Below, piece by piece: positions 1-6,802 of a stretch of 12,954 nucleotides of DNA. Source of the stretch: Anaeroplasmataceae bacterium (GTDB lineage Bacteria > Bacillota_I > Bacilli_A > Acholeplasmatales > Anaeroplasmataceae); contig JAHHSV010000034.1 of the NCBI GenBank assembly GCA_020025015.1, positions 1 through 12,954 on the forward strand, given 5' to 3'. The translations under genes and the position numbers were made by a program. Under the pieces are notes generated by a model. It made no database searches and had not been told where the DNA came from. It saw only the letters and a program-made list of their open reading frames with translations. Position 1 is the stretch's first letter, and each line of letters begins with the position of its first letter.

Positions 1-42
1 TAAATAAATCAATCATTTTTCTTTTTTAACTTGATTTATTTA
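1..42. repeat. Perfect 12-bp inverted repeat at left edge
   Basis: TAAATAAATCAA (1-12) and its exact complement TTGATTTATTTA (31-42) are separated by 18 nt. There is no U-tract after either arm inside the window, so I do not call a terminator. On the minus strand an ATG at 16-14 lies in the loop, next to a possible gene running off the left edge. All pairs are A/T, so some of this may be composition. Confidence 0.5.
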
Positions 43-64
43 TAGTTGGCTCCATATCTTATTA

Positions 65-93
65 ATTATAGCAAACAAATTGCTTGATAGCAA
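65..93 (-). promoter_or_regulatory. Promoter firing off the left edge
   Basis: On the minus strand TTGCTA (93-88) and TATAAT (70-65) are separated by 17 nt, with an extended -10 TG (TGCTATAAT). The transcript would start near 58 and leave the window. A possible start is the ATG at 16-14, which has only a weak purine-rich stretch upstream. This suggests a host gene begins just left of the window and that the TnpB element ends before about position 94. Confidence 0.5.
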
Positions 94-94
94 T
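79..94 (-). repeat. Short hairpin ATTGC-N6-GCAAT beyond tnpB
   Basis: A 5-bp perfect stem with a 6-nt loop lies about 85 nt downstream of the tnpB stop. It overlaps the -35 of the leftward promoter. It may belong to the right end of the TnpB element or to the flanking host promoter; the sequence alone does not decide. Confidence 0.3.
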
Positions 95-200
95 AAAATG
101 TGCCAGATGGGTAAAGAATTCCTTAGTATATTAGTTGTCCCGGTTTCCCATACAGATCAGAATCTGCTGAATACCTCATTCATTTAATTTCTTTAAGTTT
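95..200 (-). ncRNA. Candidate omega (guide-scaffold) RNA of TnpB
   Basis: In characterised IS200/IS605 systems the omega RNA overlaps the 3' end of tnpB and runs through the element's right end into flanking DNA. Here the 85 nt after the tnpB stop are more structured and less AT-rich than other spacers. They hold a hairpin CAGAT-TCTG-ATCTG (166-153), a GGGAAACCGGG block (149-139), and a 5-nt long-range complementarity ATGGG (151-147) / CCCAT (111-107) that could close a pseudoknot just before a guide. The boundaries, especially where scaffold gives way to guide (perhaps near 98), are guesses. No homologous element is available here for comparison. Confidence 0.4.
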
Positions 201-1397
201 CAAGCCTTCATAGGGGCTATAGCTTAAAGCATATGTTGGTTTTTCTAAATTTAAATCAACATAGTCCTGGGCAGACAATATTTTAGCCTTTAAGCCAATA
301 TTAATCGCACTATTTATATCTCTATTGTAGGTCTTATGACAGCTTGGGCAGGTATAGGTTCTAATATCAGGATTTTTCCGATAATAGGCTTTACAATTAA
401 AGCAAAGAGCTGTTGTATTTTTCTCATCAACTCTTATTAGTCTTTTACCTTTTTTCATGGCTACATATTCTAGGGTATCTCTAAATTCTCCTATAACTGT
501 TTCATTAATCATCTTATAGCGCATTTTATTGTTGGTCGCTAATTCCTTACGGGGAGCATAGTTTCCAATCGCAATCACATCGTACTTATTAACTAAATAA
601 TTACTAATTGCAAATAATGCATCCTTTAATTCTCGCTTTCTTTTTAAATAGAGCTTGTAAATTATCTTGCTATACATTTTATATTTTCTACTGGCCATAA
701 TGTAGCTATTATTACAATTTTCCTTATATGGTACTTTTTGACAATTATCTCTTTTATTTTTAACCTCAACTATTTTCTTATGAAAGTATTTGGTTAGGCT
801 TAAATTTTCCATTTCATAGCTTATACCATCACTACTAACCGCCATGAAAAAATTAGTGTGATTAGGATCTATCGCAAGTGTCCTTCCGGTTTTAGCTTGG
901 GTAAAGGCTATGTCCTTTTCCATTAAAACCATTAAATAATATTCATCAACCTCCTTAATTATTCTAAAGGATAATATTCTTTTGTTTTTTCTAATTTTCT
1001 CCCTTAAGCTTAGCTTATAGTATCTATTTAATAGCCTAATTTCAATGCTTCTCTTATGGACTACTACATCTTCAATAAAATAAAGGCTAAACCACTTATG
1101 ATTTAAAGAATGATATCTTGGCTTTTCACACCTTCCTTCCTTATAGCTTTTAAAGGCTTCGATTAATCTTTTAGCAATACTAAAATTAGTATCCTTATTA
1201 ATTATTTTAAGGTCCTCATTTTTTCTAATAAGAAAATAGGCTAAGCCTAAAATTTTCCTATAGCTTAGCTCTAATTCTCCCTTAAAGCACTTATCTAGCA
1301 GCATATTATAAAGCCTTAGGGCTCTAGCTGATGCCTTATTTATAATTTTTTCACTTTCTTTTGTTAAGCTTAATCTAATTCTTTGGGTTACAAACAT
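180..1397 (-). CDS. tnpB: TnpB-family RNA-guided nuclease, rearranged RuvC site
   Basis: This is a 405-residue IS200/IS605-type TnpB, expected to be a DNA nuclease guided by an RNA from its own 3' end. The RuvC-I aspartate is Asp177 (AIDPN). A zinc ribbon has Cys332, Cys335, Cys350 and Cys353. RuvC-III is NRDINSAINI with Asp360. The usual RuvC-II glutamate position holds glycine (IAIGNY, Gly278), but Glu325 in VDEKNTT, 47 residues on, sits where Fanzor proteins and a TnpB subset carry a relocated catalytic glutamate. I therefore read it as probably active rather than a dead homologue. Length is normal and the frame is intact. The ATG start has a GAGG Shine-Dalgarno about 10 nt upstream. There is no tnpA nearby, so the element would be of the solo (IS1341-like) kind or be mobilised in trans. 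It sits directly behind the ABC-F gene's terminator, on the same strand. Confidence 0.93.
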   Translation of the reverse strand: MFVTQRIRLSLTKESEKIINKASARALRLYNMLLDKCFKGELELSYRKILGLAYFLIRKNEDLKIINKDTNFSIAKRLIEAFKSYKEGRCEKPRYHSLNHKWFSLYFIEDVVVHKRSIEIRLLNRYYKLSLREKIRKNKRILSFRIIKEVDEYYLMVLMEKDIAFTQAKTGRTLAIDPNHTNFFMAVSSDGISYEMENLSLTKYFHKKIVEVKNKRDNCQKVPYKENCNNSYIMASRKYKMYSKIIYKLYLKRKRELKDALFAISNYLVNKYDVIAIGNYAPRKELATNNKMRYKMINETVIGEFRDTLEYVAMKKGKRLIRVDEKNTTALCFNCKAYYRKNPDIRTYTCPSCHKTYNRDINSAINIGLKAKILSAQDYVDLNLEKPTYALSYSPYEGLKLKEIK

Positions 1398-1401
1398 AAT
1401 C

Positions 1402-1425
1402 CTACCTCAGTTAATATATAGGCAG
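1402..1425 (-). promoter_or_regulatory. Hairpin covering the tnpB Shine-Dalgarno
   Basis: On the minus strand CTGCCT (1425-1420) can pair with AGGTAG (1407-1402) through six pairs including one G-U, with a 12-nt loop. The 3' arm contains the GAGGTAGG Shine-Dalgarno of tnpB. It could act as a translational brake, as known for the leader of IS200 tnpA, and/or as the imperfect palindrome of the element's left end. The stem is short, so this is tentative. Confidence 0.35.
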
Positions 1426-1440
1426 TTTCTTTAAAAAATT

Positions 1441-1472
1441 ATAAAAAAAGACAAACTTTTTAAGTTTGCCTT
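1441..1472 (-). terminator. Terminator of the ABC-F gene
   Basis: On the minus strand GGCAAACTT-AAA-AAGTTTGTC forms a 9-bp stem (one G-T pair) at 1470-1450. Seven T residues (1449-1443) follow. It lies 7 nt after the ABC-F stop codon and separates that gene from tnpB. Confidence 0.9.
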
Positions 1473-1477
1473 GAATA

Positions 1478-3220
1478 CTAAATCTTAAAGCTTTCCTTTA
1501 GCTCCTCTAGCTCAAAAAGCTTATCAATCTTTTCATCTAATATTTTTGTTTTAGCTTCAATTTCCGCTGTTAAATCCATTATTTCTGTATATTCAACGGT
1601 TAAGCCCTTAAGCTTTTCCTTTAACTTAGAAAGCTCTGCTTCTAAAAGAGGTATTTCCTTATTTAGGCTATCTAATAGATTTCTATCCTTACTTGACATT
1701 TTGTTTTTATTATAGCCTTGAGGCTTATCCCCTTCTATTTGAGCCTTGCTATCCTCCTTAGCCATTCCTAGATACTCACTAAATGATAGCATATATTCCT
1801 TAATGCTAGTATTTTCAAAAACATAAAGCTTATTGCATATTTTATCTAAGAAATATCTATCGTGGCTAACTACTAAAATTGGGCCCTTAAAGCTCATTAG
1901 ATAATCCTCAAGTATTTCTAGGGTATAGATATCTAAATCATTGGTTGGCTCATCTAAAATTAGCAGGTTAGGGTTACTCATTAATACTCTTACTAGCTGT
2001 AAGCGACGCTTTTCCCCACCCGATAGCATTTTTACCTTGGTGTATTGCATCTCACTATCAAACAGGAATTTTTCTAATAGCTCACTTGCGGTAATTACAC
2101 CATCAAGGGTTTCAATTAATCCTTGCTCTTCCTTGATATAATCAATAACTCTAATTTCTGGATCAATCAAATCTAAATGCTGACTAAAGTAGCCAATATG
2201 AAGGGTTTCTCCTTTAATTAGGGTACCAGTTGTCAGGTCTTCCTGCCCCATAATTATTTTAAAAAGGGTACTTTTACCAGCACCATTATCCCCAACAAAG
2301 GCAATAATATCACTACGCTCAAGCTTAAAGTTAAAGTCCTTGAATAAAACCTTATCCCCAAAAGCCTTACTACCGTTTTCAATTTCAATAAGCTTTTTTC
2401 CAAGCCTTCTTGTAACACTATTAAATTCCATCGTTTTATCTTCACTAAAATTAATTTTACTTAGCTCATTAAAACGATTAATTCGGCTTTTACTCTTAGT
2501 ACGTCTAGCTTCAACTGACCTATTCATCCATTCGGTTTCAGTTTTTAAAATGCTTTTAAGCTTAGCTTCCATTCTTTTAGCTTCTAAAAGCCTTGCGGTC
2601 TTAAGCTCTAAGAATTTGCTATAATTTGCCTCATATAAATAGGTCTTACCTAAATCTAATTCAAGCATTTTATTACAAACGTGTTCTAAGAAATAACGAT
2701 CATGGGTTACCATAATTAAGCCACGTTTAAAGCTTTTTAGATATTTTTCTAGCCATAAAATCATATCATTATCTAAGTGGTTAGTTGGCTCATCTAATAT
2801 TAGCATATCACTATAGCTTACTAAAACTAAGGCTAGGGCTAAACGTTTATTTTCGCCACCACTATAATTATCAATTAAGGAATCAGGGTCTAGCTTAAGC
2901 TTAGTTAAAATACTTTTAGCCTCATAATCCTTAATTGGATGCTCCTTCGTGCTTTTGGCCATAATTACCTCAAGGGCTTTAAGTCCTTTAGGAAATTTAG
3001 GGTCCTGAGGTAAATAATTTATTTGCATACCACCACTAATAATAATTTCTCCACTAACTGGCTTCTCTAAACCAGAAATTAGCTTTAGCATCGTTGTCTT
3101 TCCGGTACCGTTTAAGCCAACTACACCAACCTTATCGCTATCTGTTATTGAAAATGAAACATTATCTAATAGCATTTTTTCTATATATTTAAATGAAACA
3201 TCCTTAAATGTTATAACCAT
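1478..3220 (-). CDS. ABC-F ATPase, Uup/YfmR-like translation factor
   Basis: This is a 580-residue cytosolic protein with two ABC ATPase domains and no membrane segments, hence an ABC-F protein acting on ribosomes rather than a transporter. Domain 1 has Walker A GLNGTGKTT (about 35-43), signature YSGGE (119-123) and Walker B LLDEPT-type LILDEPTNHLD (140-150). Domain 2 has GDNGAGKST (310-318), LSGGE (399-403) and LILDEPTNDLD (420-430). The linker motif ETEWMNRSVEARRTKSKSRI (228-247) and a C-terminal coiled coil (about 514-577) are typical of the Uup subfamily, which relieves ribosome stalling; a drug-resistance role is less likely. An in-frame GTG at 3229 exists, but it is embedded in the Shine-Dalgarno region (GTGGAG), which sits 8 nt before the ATG at 3220, so I use the ATG. 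The gene has its own promoter and terminator. Confidence 0.93.
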   Translation of the reverse strand: MVITFKDVSFKYIEKMLLDNVSFSITDSDKVGVVGLNGTGKTTMLKLISGLEKPVSGEIIISGGMQINYLPQDPKFPKGLKALEVIMAKSTKEHPIKDYEAKSILTKLKLDPDSLIDNYSGGENKRLALALVLVSYSDMLILDEPTNHLDNDMILWLEKYLKSFKRGLIMVTHDRYFLEHVCNKMLELDLGKTYLYEANYSKFLELKTARLLEAKRMEAKLKSILKTETEWMNRSVEARRTKSKSRINRFNELSKINFSEDKTMEFNSVTRRLGKKLIEIENGSKAFGDKVLFKDFNFKLERSDIIAFVGDNGAGKSTLFKIIMGQEDLTTGTLIKGETLHIGYFSQHLDLIDPEIRVIDYIKEEQGLIETLDGVITASELLEKFLFDSEMQYTKVKMLSGGEKRRLQLVRVLMSNPNLLILDEPTNDLDIYTLEILEDYLMSFKGPILVVSHDRYFLDKICNKLYVFENTSIKEYMLSFSEYLGMAKEDSKAQIEGDKPQGYNKNKMSSKDRNLLDSLNKEIPLLEAELSKLKEKLKGLTVEYTEIMDLTAEIEAKTKILDEKIDKLFELEELKESFKI

Positions 3221-3240
3221 ATTTATCACTCCACTTTATG

Positions 3241-3269
3241 AGTATATCATATTTATTCTTAAATTCCAA
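3241..3269 (-). promoter_or_regulatory. Promoter of the ABC-F gene
   Basis: TTGGAA (3269-3264), 17-nt spacer, TATACT (3246-3241) on the minus strand. The start point near 3234 would leave a leader of only about 15 nt. The -35 overlaps the U-tract of the preceding gene's terminator. Confidence 0.7.
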
Positions 3270-3296
3270 AAAAATCCCGTAAGCTAAGCCTACGGG
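3268..3296 (-). terminator. Terminator of the lipoprotein gene
   Basis: CCCGTAGGC-TTA-GCTTACGGG (3296-3276, minus strand) forms a 9-bp stem with one G-T pair. ATTTTTTT follows. It lies 25 nt after the lipoprotein stop. Confidence 0.9.
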
Positions 3297-3321
3297 AAAT
3301 TATTATTTACCTATTAACTTG

Positions 3322-4401
3322 TTAAGCTACTGGAGCTGGTTCAGGTTCAGGTGTTGGATTTTTGAATGAGTATAACTCATATTGTGCTTTTTCTTCAGCT
3401 GTTAAAGTCTTAACTTCTTTACTATCATAGCTTGCATTGAAGCTTAGCTTTAAATGGAAATCAGATTTTTCAGTAATATCTTCTTTAGTGTAGCCCATTA
3501 ATTTAACGAAGAAGCTATTTTGCACCTCAAAGTTAATACCAGCAAAACGACCGCTCTTTAATTCAAAGTCAACATTTAACTTAACTGTAAAGTCATTTGT
3601 TAATTCTTTAGAAAATTCTGTACCATTAACTTGATCAAGGCTCTTAATAGCATCCTTCATTGATAAGTTATAGGTTAAAGTGAACTTTTCTCCACTTACA
3701 TATGAAATTTCTAATTTAGAGTTAGGGAACATTGCCTTTAATTGAGCTAAAACTAGGTTTACATCCTCTTCAGTAATTTCACCTTGTGGTAAGCCTGGAA
3801 GTGCTGGAGCAGCTAATTTTGCTTGAACAGGAGCACTAGGAATACCTGGGATGCTTGGCATCATTTGACTAATCATTTCTGAAATTTCCTGTGGCGCAAC
3901 CTTCACCTTTTTATCTAAGGCTTCTTCATCAACCTTAGCGCTAACGCCTGCATATACATATAATTCATCCTTAGGGTCCTTATTGTTATATGCTAAATGT
4001 GCACTACCGCTAACTGTATGCTTTTCTAATACTTGAGCATCTACAGGTCCACTCATAAATGCACCACTGAAGCTTCCCTTTGCTTCACCATATACTACTT
4101 CATTTGTAGGATCAGCAGCTAGAGCTAAGCTAGCTTCGGCTTCAAAGCCTTCCTTGTCATTAAGAGTAAGTTTTACATTACCATTTAAATCAACGTGTAA
4201 AGCCTTTACCTCTTCATAATCAGCTTGAGCCGCATAGGTAAGTGCTTGTCTAACTACCTTTTCATCATCTGTTTTGTTAAGTACAACCTCAACATTTTCT
4301 CCCTTATCATTCTTGATAGTTACCTTTTGTTCTGAATCACCGCATGACGCTAATGATAACATCATAAACAAACCTAAAACTAACGTTAATAATTTTTTCA
4401 T
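3322..4401 (-). CDS. Secreted lipoprotein of unknown function
   Basis: I do not recognise this 359-residue protein. Its N-terminus is a lipoprotein signal: MKK, a hydrophobic stretch (4-19) and lipobox LASC with Cys20, followed by GDSEQK. It should be lipid-anchored on the outer face of the membrane. The mature part is acidic and Lys-rich, with alternating hydrophobic/polar stretches that read as beta strands (for example HVDLNGNVKLTLND). A low-complexity Pro/Ala segment lies near the middle (about 184-212) and the C-terminus is a Pro-Glu tail (NPTPEPEPAPVA). An in-frame GTG at 4410 is part of the Shine-Dalgarno AAGAGGTGAT, so the ATG 8 nt after GAGG is the start. The gene has its own promoter and terminator. 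A carrier-type or cell-envelope sensor role is possible but unsupported. Confidence 0.85.
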   Translation of the reverse strand: MKKLLTLVLGLFMMLSLASCGDSEQKVTIKNDKGENVEVVLNKTDDEKVVRQALTYAAQADYEEVKALHVDLNGNVKLTLNDKEGFEAEASLALAADPTNEVVYGEAKGSFSGAFMSGPVDAQVLEKHTVSGSAHLAYNNKDPKDELYVYAGVSAKVDEEALDKKVKVAPQEISEMISQMMPSIPGIPSAPVQAKLAAPALPGLPQGEITEEDVNLVLAQLKAMFPNSKLEISYVSGEKFTLTYNLSMKDAIKSLDQVNGTEFSKELTNDFTVKLNVDFELKSGRFAGINFEVQNSFFVKLMGYTKEDITEKSDFHLKLSFNASYDSKEVKTLTAEEKAQYELYSFKNPTPEPEPAPVA

Positions 4402-4409
4402 GTATATCA

Positions 4410-4454
4410 CCTCTTGCTTATATTATAAGCGCTTTTATTTTTCTTAGCAAGAGG
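4410..4454 (-). repeat. 9-bp inverted repeat around the lipoprotein promoter
   Basis: CCTCTTGCT (minus strand, 4454-4446) and AGCAAGAGG (4418-4410) are perfect complements 27 nt apart. The first arm overlaps the -35, and the second contains the lipoprotein gene's Shine-Dalgarno. In an mRNA reading through from the MATE gene both arms are present and would mask the Shine-Dalgarno. In mRNA from the local promoter only the second arm is present. Confidence 0.6.
4422..4450 (-). promoter_or_regulatory. Promoter of the lipoprotein gene
   Basis: TTGCTA (4450-4445), 17-nt spacer, TATAAT (4427-4422) on the minus strand. The predicted start near 4415 leaves a leader of about 15 nt that begins at the Shine-Dalgarno. 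Confidence 0.7.
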
Positions 4455-4457
4455 AAA

Positions 4458-5801
4458 CTATAAAGTCGTACATAATTTTTTATAGTTGTGATTAAAGGCA
4501 TAATAGATGGCAAAGCATAGGCTAGATAGGCCCCAGGTTATTGGATATACCCAGTTTACAACCCAGATATCCTGGAAGATTGGTACCATTATTACTAAAA
4601 AGGCTACTCTGATTACACACCAGCATAATAGCATTACTAGCATCGGAATTAAGGATTTTCCTAAGCCTCTTAAAACTGCACTTAAGGCATGGCTAAAGGC
4701 TAGTAGGAAAAAGAATGGTCCACTAATTCTTGCCTTTTCAACTCCATACCTTACTACCTCAGGGGTTGAATCGAAGGCGCTTATTAATTGTGGGGCTAAT
4801 ATAAAAATAACAATACCGATAATTTCAGCTAAAACCATTGTTGTTATTACGCCAAAGCGGATACCCTTTTTACATCTATCAAATTCCTTAGCACCAACAT
4901 TTTGACCAACAAAGGTTGTAATAGCCATAGTAAAGCTTGTGATTGGTAAAAAGCCAAAGCCTTCAATTTTACTAAAGGCACCAATTCCTGCCATTGCGGC
5001 CTCGCCAAAGAAATTTACCTTTGATTGAACAACAATATTAGCTAGGGCAATAATTGAGTTTTGTAGGCCTGAAGGTAGGCCATAGCTAATAATTTGCTTT
5101 AAAATATGGAAATCTATTCTGATTTTACGTAGCTCTACGCGGTGAAAGCCTTTAGTTCTACTTAATCTTATAAAGCATAAGATAGCACTTACTAGCTGAC
5201 TAATAATGGTTGCTAAGCCGGCTCCTGATACGCCCATTTTAAAGGCTACAATAAATAAAAGGTCTAATATAACATTTAAAATAGCAGATATTATTAAATA
5301 ATAAAGTGGAGTTTTACTATCACCAACTGCTTGCATAATACCAACAAAAACATTATACATAATTAAGCCTATAGCACCAAAAAAGTAAATTTGTAGGTAG
5401 GCTATGCTATTAGGCATAACGGATTCTGGGGTATCCATAAGCTTTAGAATATATGGAGATAAGAATACACCAATTACGGTAAAGATAATTGAGACGATTA
5501 AACCAAAGGCAATGGTCGTATGAATGGCCTTACTCATATTTTCATAGTCCTTAGCACCAAAGTATCTACTTATTACAACTCCCGCACCAACGGCAACACC
5601 ATTGAAAAAGCCAATTAATAGGAAGGTAATAGATCCACTTGAAGAAACAGCAGCCAAGGCATTCATTCCAACAAAGTTACCAACAATTAAAGAATCGACA
5701 GTATTATAAAGCTGCTGAAATAAATTACCAAAAAAGATAGGTAAAGCAAATAAGGTCATACTTTTCCAAATTGATCCCTGTAGCATTCCTCTTTTTTCCA
5801 T
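4458..5801 (-). CDS. MATE-family multidrug/toxin efflux transporter
   Basis: This 447-residue integral membrane protein has about 12 hydrophobic helices, the usual size for MATE exporters, which expel cationic drugs or metabolites in exchange for Na+ or H+. The first helix ends with the family hallmark QLYNTVDSLIVGNFVG (about 31-46). Helix 2 to loop holds GVAVGAGVVISRYFGAKD, and a matching pseudo-repeat appears in the C-terminal half (TFVGQNVGAKEFDRCKKGIRFG). It fits the DinF/MepA-like group of Bacillota; the substrate cannot be read. Start choice: the frame is open to a TTG at 5837 and an ATG at 5810, but the Shine-Dalgarno GAGGGAG directly abuts the 5810 ATG and is 9 nt from the ATG at 5801, which I use. 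No terminator follows, so transcripts may enter the lipoprotein gene. Confidence 0.93.
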   Translation of the reverse strand: MEKRGMLQGSIWKSMTLFALPIFFGNLFQQLYNTVDSLIVGNFVGMNALAAVSSSGSITFLLIGFFNGVAVGAGVVISRYFGAKDYENMSKAIHTTIAFGLIVSIIFTVIGVFLSPYILKLMDTPESVMPNSIAYLQIYFFGAIGLIMYNVFVGIMQAVGDSKTPLYYLIISAILNVILDLLFIVAFKMGVSGAGLATIISQLVSAILCFIRLSRTKGFHRVELRKIRIDFHILKQIISYGLPSGLQNSIIALANIVVQSKVNFFGEAAMAGIGAFSKIEGFGFLPITSFTMAITTFVGQNVGAKEFDRCKKGIRFGVITTMVLAEIIGIVIFILAPQLISAFDSTPEVVRYGVEKARISGPFFFLLAFSHALSAVLRGLGKSLIPMLVMLLCWCVIRVAFLVIMVPIFQDIWVVNWVYPITWGLSSLCFAIYYAFNHNYKKLCTTL

Positions 5802-5826
5802 TTTAATCATCTCCCTCAAAAGATAT

Positions 5827-5855
5827 ATTATAGCCAATTAAATTAGCTATTGCAA
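5827..5855 (-). promoter_or_regulatory. Promoter of the MATE gene
   Basis: TTGCAA (5855-5850), 17-nt spacer, consensus TATAAT (5832-5827) on the minus strand. The start point near 5820 gives a leader of about 19 nt containing GAGGGAG. Confidence 0.75.
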
Positions 5856-5863
5856 TATGATAA

Positions 5864-5889
5864 AAGCCAAGCTTTTTAAAACTTGGCTT
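5864..5889 (-). terminator. Terminator of the 2-hydroxyacid dehydrogenase gene
   Basis: AAGCCAAG and CTTGGCTT arms (8 bp, extendable inward by a T-G and three A-T pairs) are followed on the minus strand by TTATC. It starts 4 nt after the dehydrogenase stop. The T-rich flank on the other side could let it work in both directions. Confidence 0.75.
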
Positions 5890-5893
5890 TATT

Positions 5894-6802
5894 TTAATAA
5901 ATTAAATTTTTAATTGCTTCGCAGGATTTGTTAAAGGCTTCTTCTTCAGCTTCATTTAGCTTTAAGGGTAATTCTTTAATAAAGCCTGACTTACCAATAA
6001 AGGCAGGTGTTGAGGTATAAATAAGCTTACTATCATAATAATGCATATGACTATAAGGTATAACAATGCCTGTATTAAATAAAATTTGTTTAATTAAATA
6101 AGCTGTTACCCCAGCAATACCAAATTCGGTTGCGCGTTTAACATCAAAAATATCCCAACCAGCTCTTGTTACAATATGTAACAATTCCTTTTCATCTAAA
6201 TCTACATTATATTCCTTTAAATATTCCTTAATTGGCTGGTTATAAATATAGGTGTTGCTATAAGCATTAACCTGCGTTTTACCATGCTCACCAATTACTA
6301 AGGCTTTAATATCCTTAGCCGGAATATGATACATTTCACTAATTGAGCTTTTTAATCTAACTGAATCTAATAAGGTACCTGTAGAAATTATTCTATTAGC
6401 CTTAATACCTGTTACCTTATGAATTAAGCAAGCAATAACATCACAAGGATTAGAAACATTAATAATGATCCCCTTAAAGCTTTCCTCACTGAAATCCTTA
6501 AAGATACTTTTAACAATTTCTCTATTGGCCTCTAATTCCCCAACTCTATCTCCATCAGTGATTTGCTTTGAGGCAGTATTAACTACGATATCACAGCTTA
6601 ATAAATCTAAGATGGTTGCCTCATGAAGCCTTACAATGACATCATCTAGCATATTACCTTGCTCTAGATCCTTACGCTGAGCTCTTAATAAATCCTTATT
6701 TAAATCAAAGAGATATAGATCGCTACATAAGCGATTATAAATTAAGGCTGAGGCAATGTGGCTTCCCACATGACCTACGCCAATTATTCCAATTTTAACC
6801 AT
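5894..6802 (-). CDS. L-lactate / L-2-hydroxyacid dehydrogenase (NAD-dependent)
   Basis: This 302-residue cytosolic protein of the LDH/MDH family interconverts a 2-oxo acid and an L-2-hydroxy acid with NADH. Visible residues: Rossmann GVGHVG (8-13), NAD-selecting Asp33, mobile-loop Arg86, Asn118, Asp146 and Arg149 in GTLLDSVRL, and catalytic His173 in GEHG. Gln80, six residues before Arg86, matches the lactate-type specificity position (malate dehydrogenases have Arg). The GDRVGELEANREIVKSI stretch also resembles L-2-hydroxyisocaproate dehydrogenases, so a branched 2-oxo acid substrate is possible. The ATG at 6802 gives the family-typical N-terminus MVKIGIIG but has no adjacent Shine-Dalgarno. 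AAAGGAG lies 50 nt upstream across a hairpin. A TTG at 6841, 11 nt after that site, would add 13 residues and is the alternative start. Promoter and terminator are its own. Confidence 0.88.
   Translation of the reverse strand: MVKIGIIGVGHVGSHIASALIYNRLCSDLYLFDLNKDLLRAQRKDLEQGNMLDDVIVRLHEATILDLLSCDIVVNTASKQITDGDRVGELEANREIVKSIFKDFSEESFKGIIINVSNPCDVIACLIHKVTGIKANRIISTGTLLDSVRLKSSISEMYHIPAKDIKALVIGEHGKTQVNAYSNTYIYNQPIKEYLKEYNVDLDEKELLHIVTRAGWDIFDVKRATEFGIAGVTAYLIKQILFNTGIVIPYSHMHYYDSKLIYTSTPAFIGKSGFIKELPLKLNEAEEEAFNKSCEAIKNLIY

Larger units (their letters stand above)
180..1440 (-). mobile_element. Solo TnpB (IS1341-like) insertion element, ends not resolved
   Basis: The element comprises tnpB plus a structured 3' tail. 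IS200/IS605 elements lack terminal inverted repeats and make no target duplication, so the ends cannot be read from one copy. The left end should lie between the ABC-F terminator (1441-1472) and the tnpB start. The right end should lie between the tnpB stop and the leftward promoter at 65-93, so the true element probably extends left of 180 to about 95. No TnpA tyrosine transposase is present. Confidence 0.5.

Noticed and set aside
180..1397. TnpB as a nuclease-dead regulator (TldR-like) because of Gly278
   Set aside because: Both RuvC aspartates and the zinc ribbon are intact, and a glutamate stands at the known alternative position (325); loss of one residue at the usual place is then expected in an active enzyme.
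1941..2624. Plus-strand frames of 66 and 94 codons opposite the ABC-F gene
   Set aside because: They are antisense to a well-supported ABC-F protein, lack Shine-Dalgarno sites and read as hydrophobic Leu/Ser-rich shadows.
3229..3322. Functional link between the Uup-like ABC-F protein and the proline-rich lipoprotein through relief of polyproline stalling
   Set aside because: The lipoprotein has no run of three or more prolines, and each gene has its own promoter and terminator.
4507..4905. 132-codon plus-strand frame opposite the MATE gene
   Set aside because: No ribosome binding site; it exists because the opposite strand codes for a membrane protein with biased composition.
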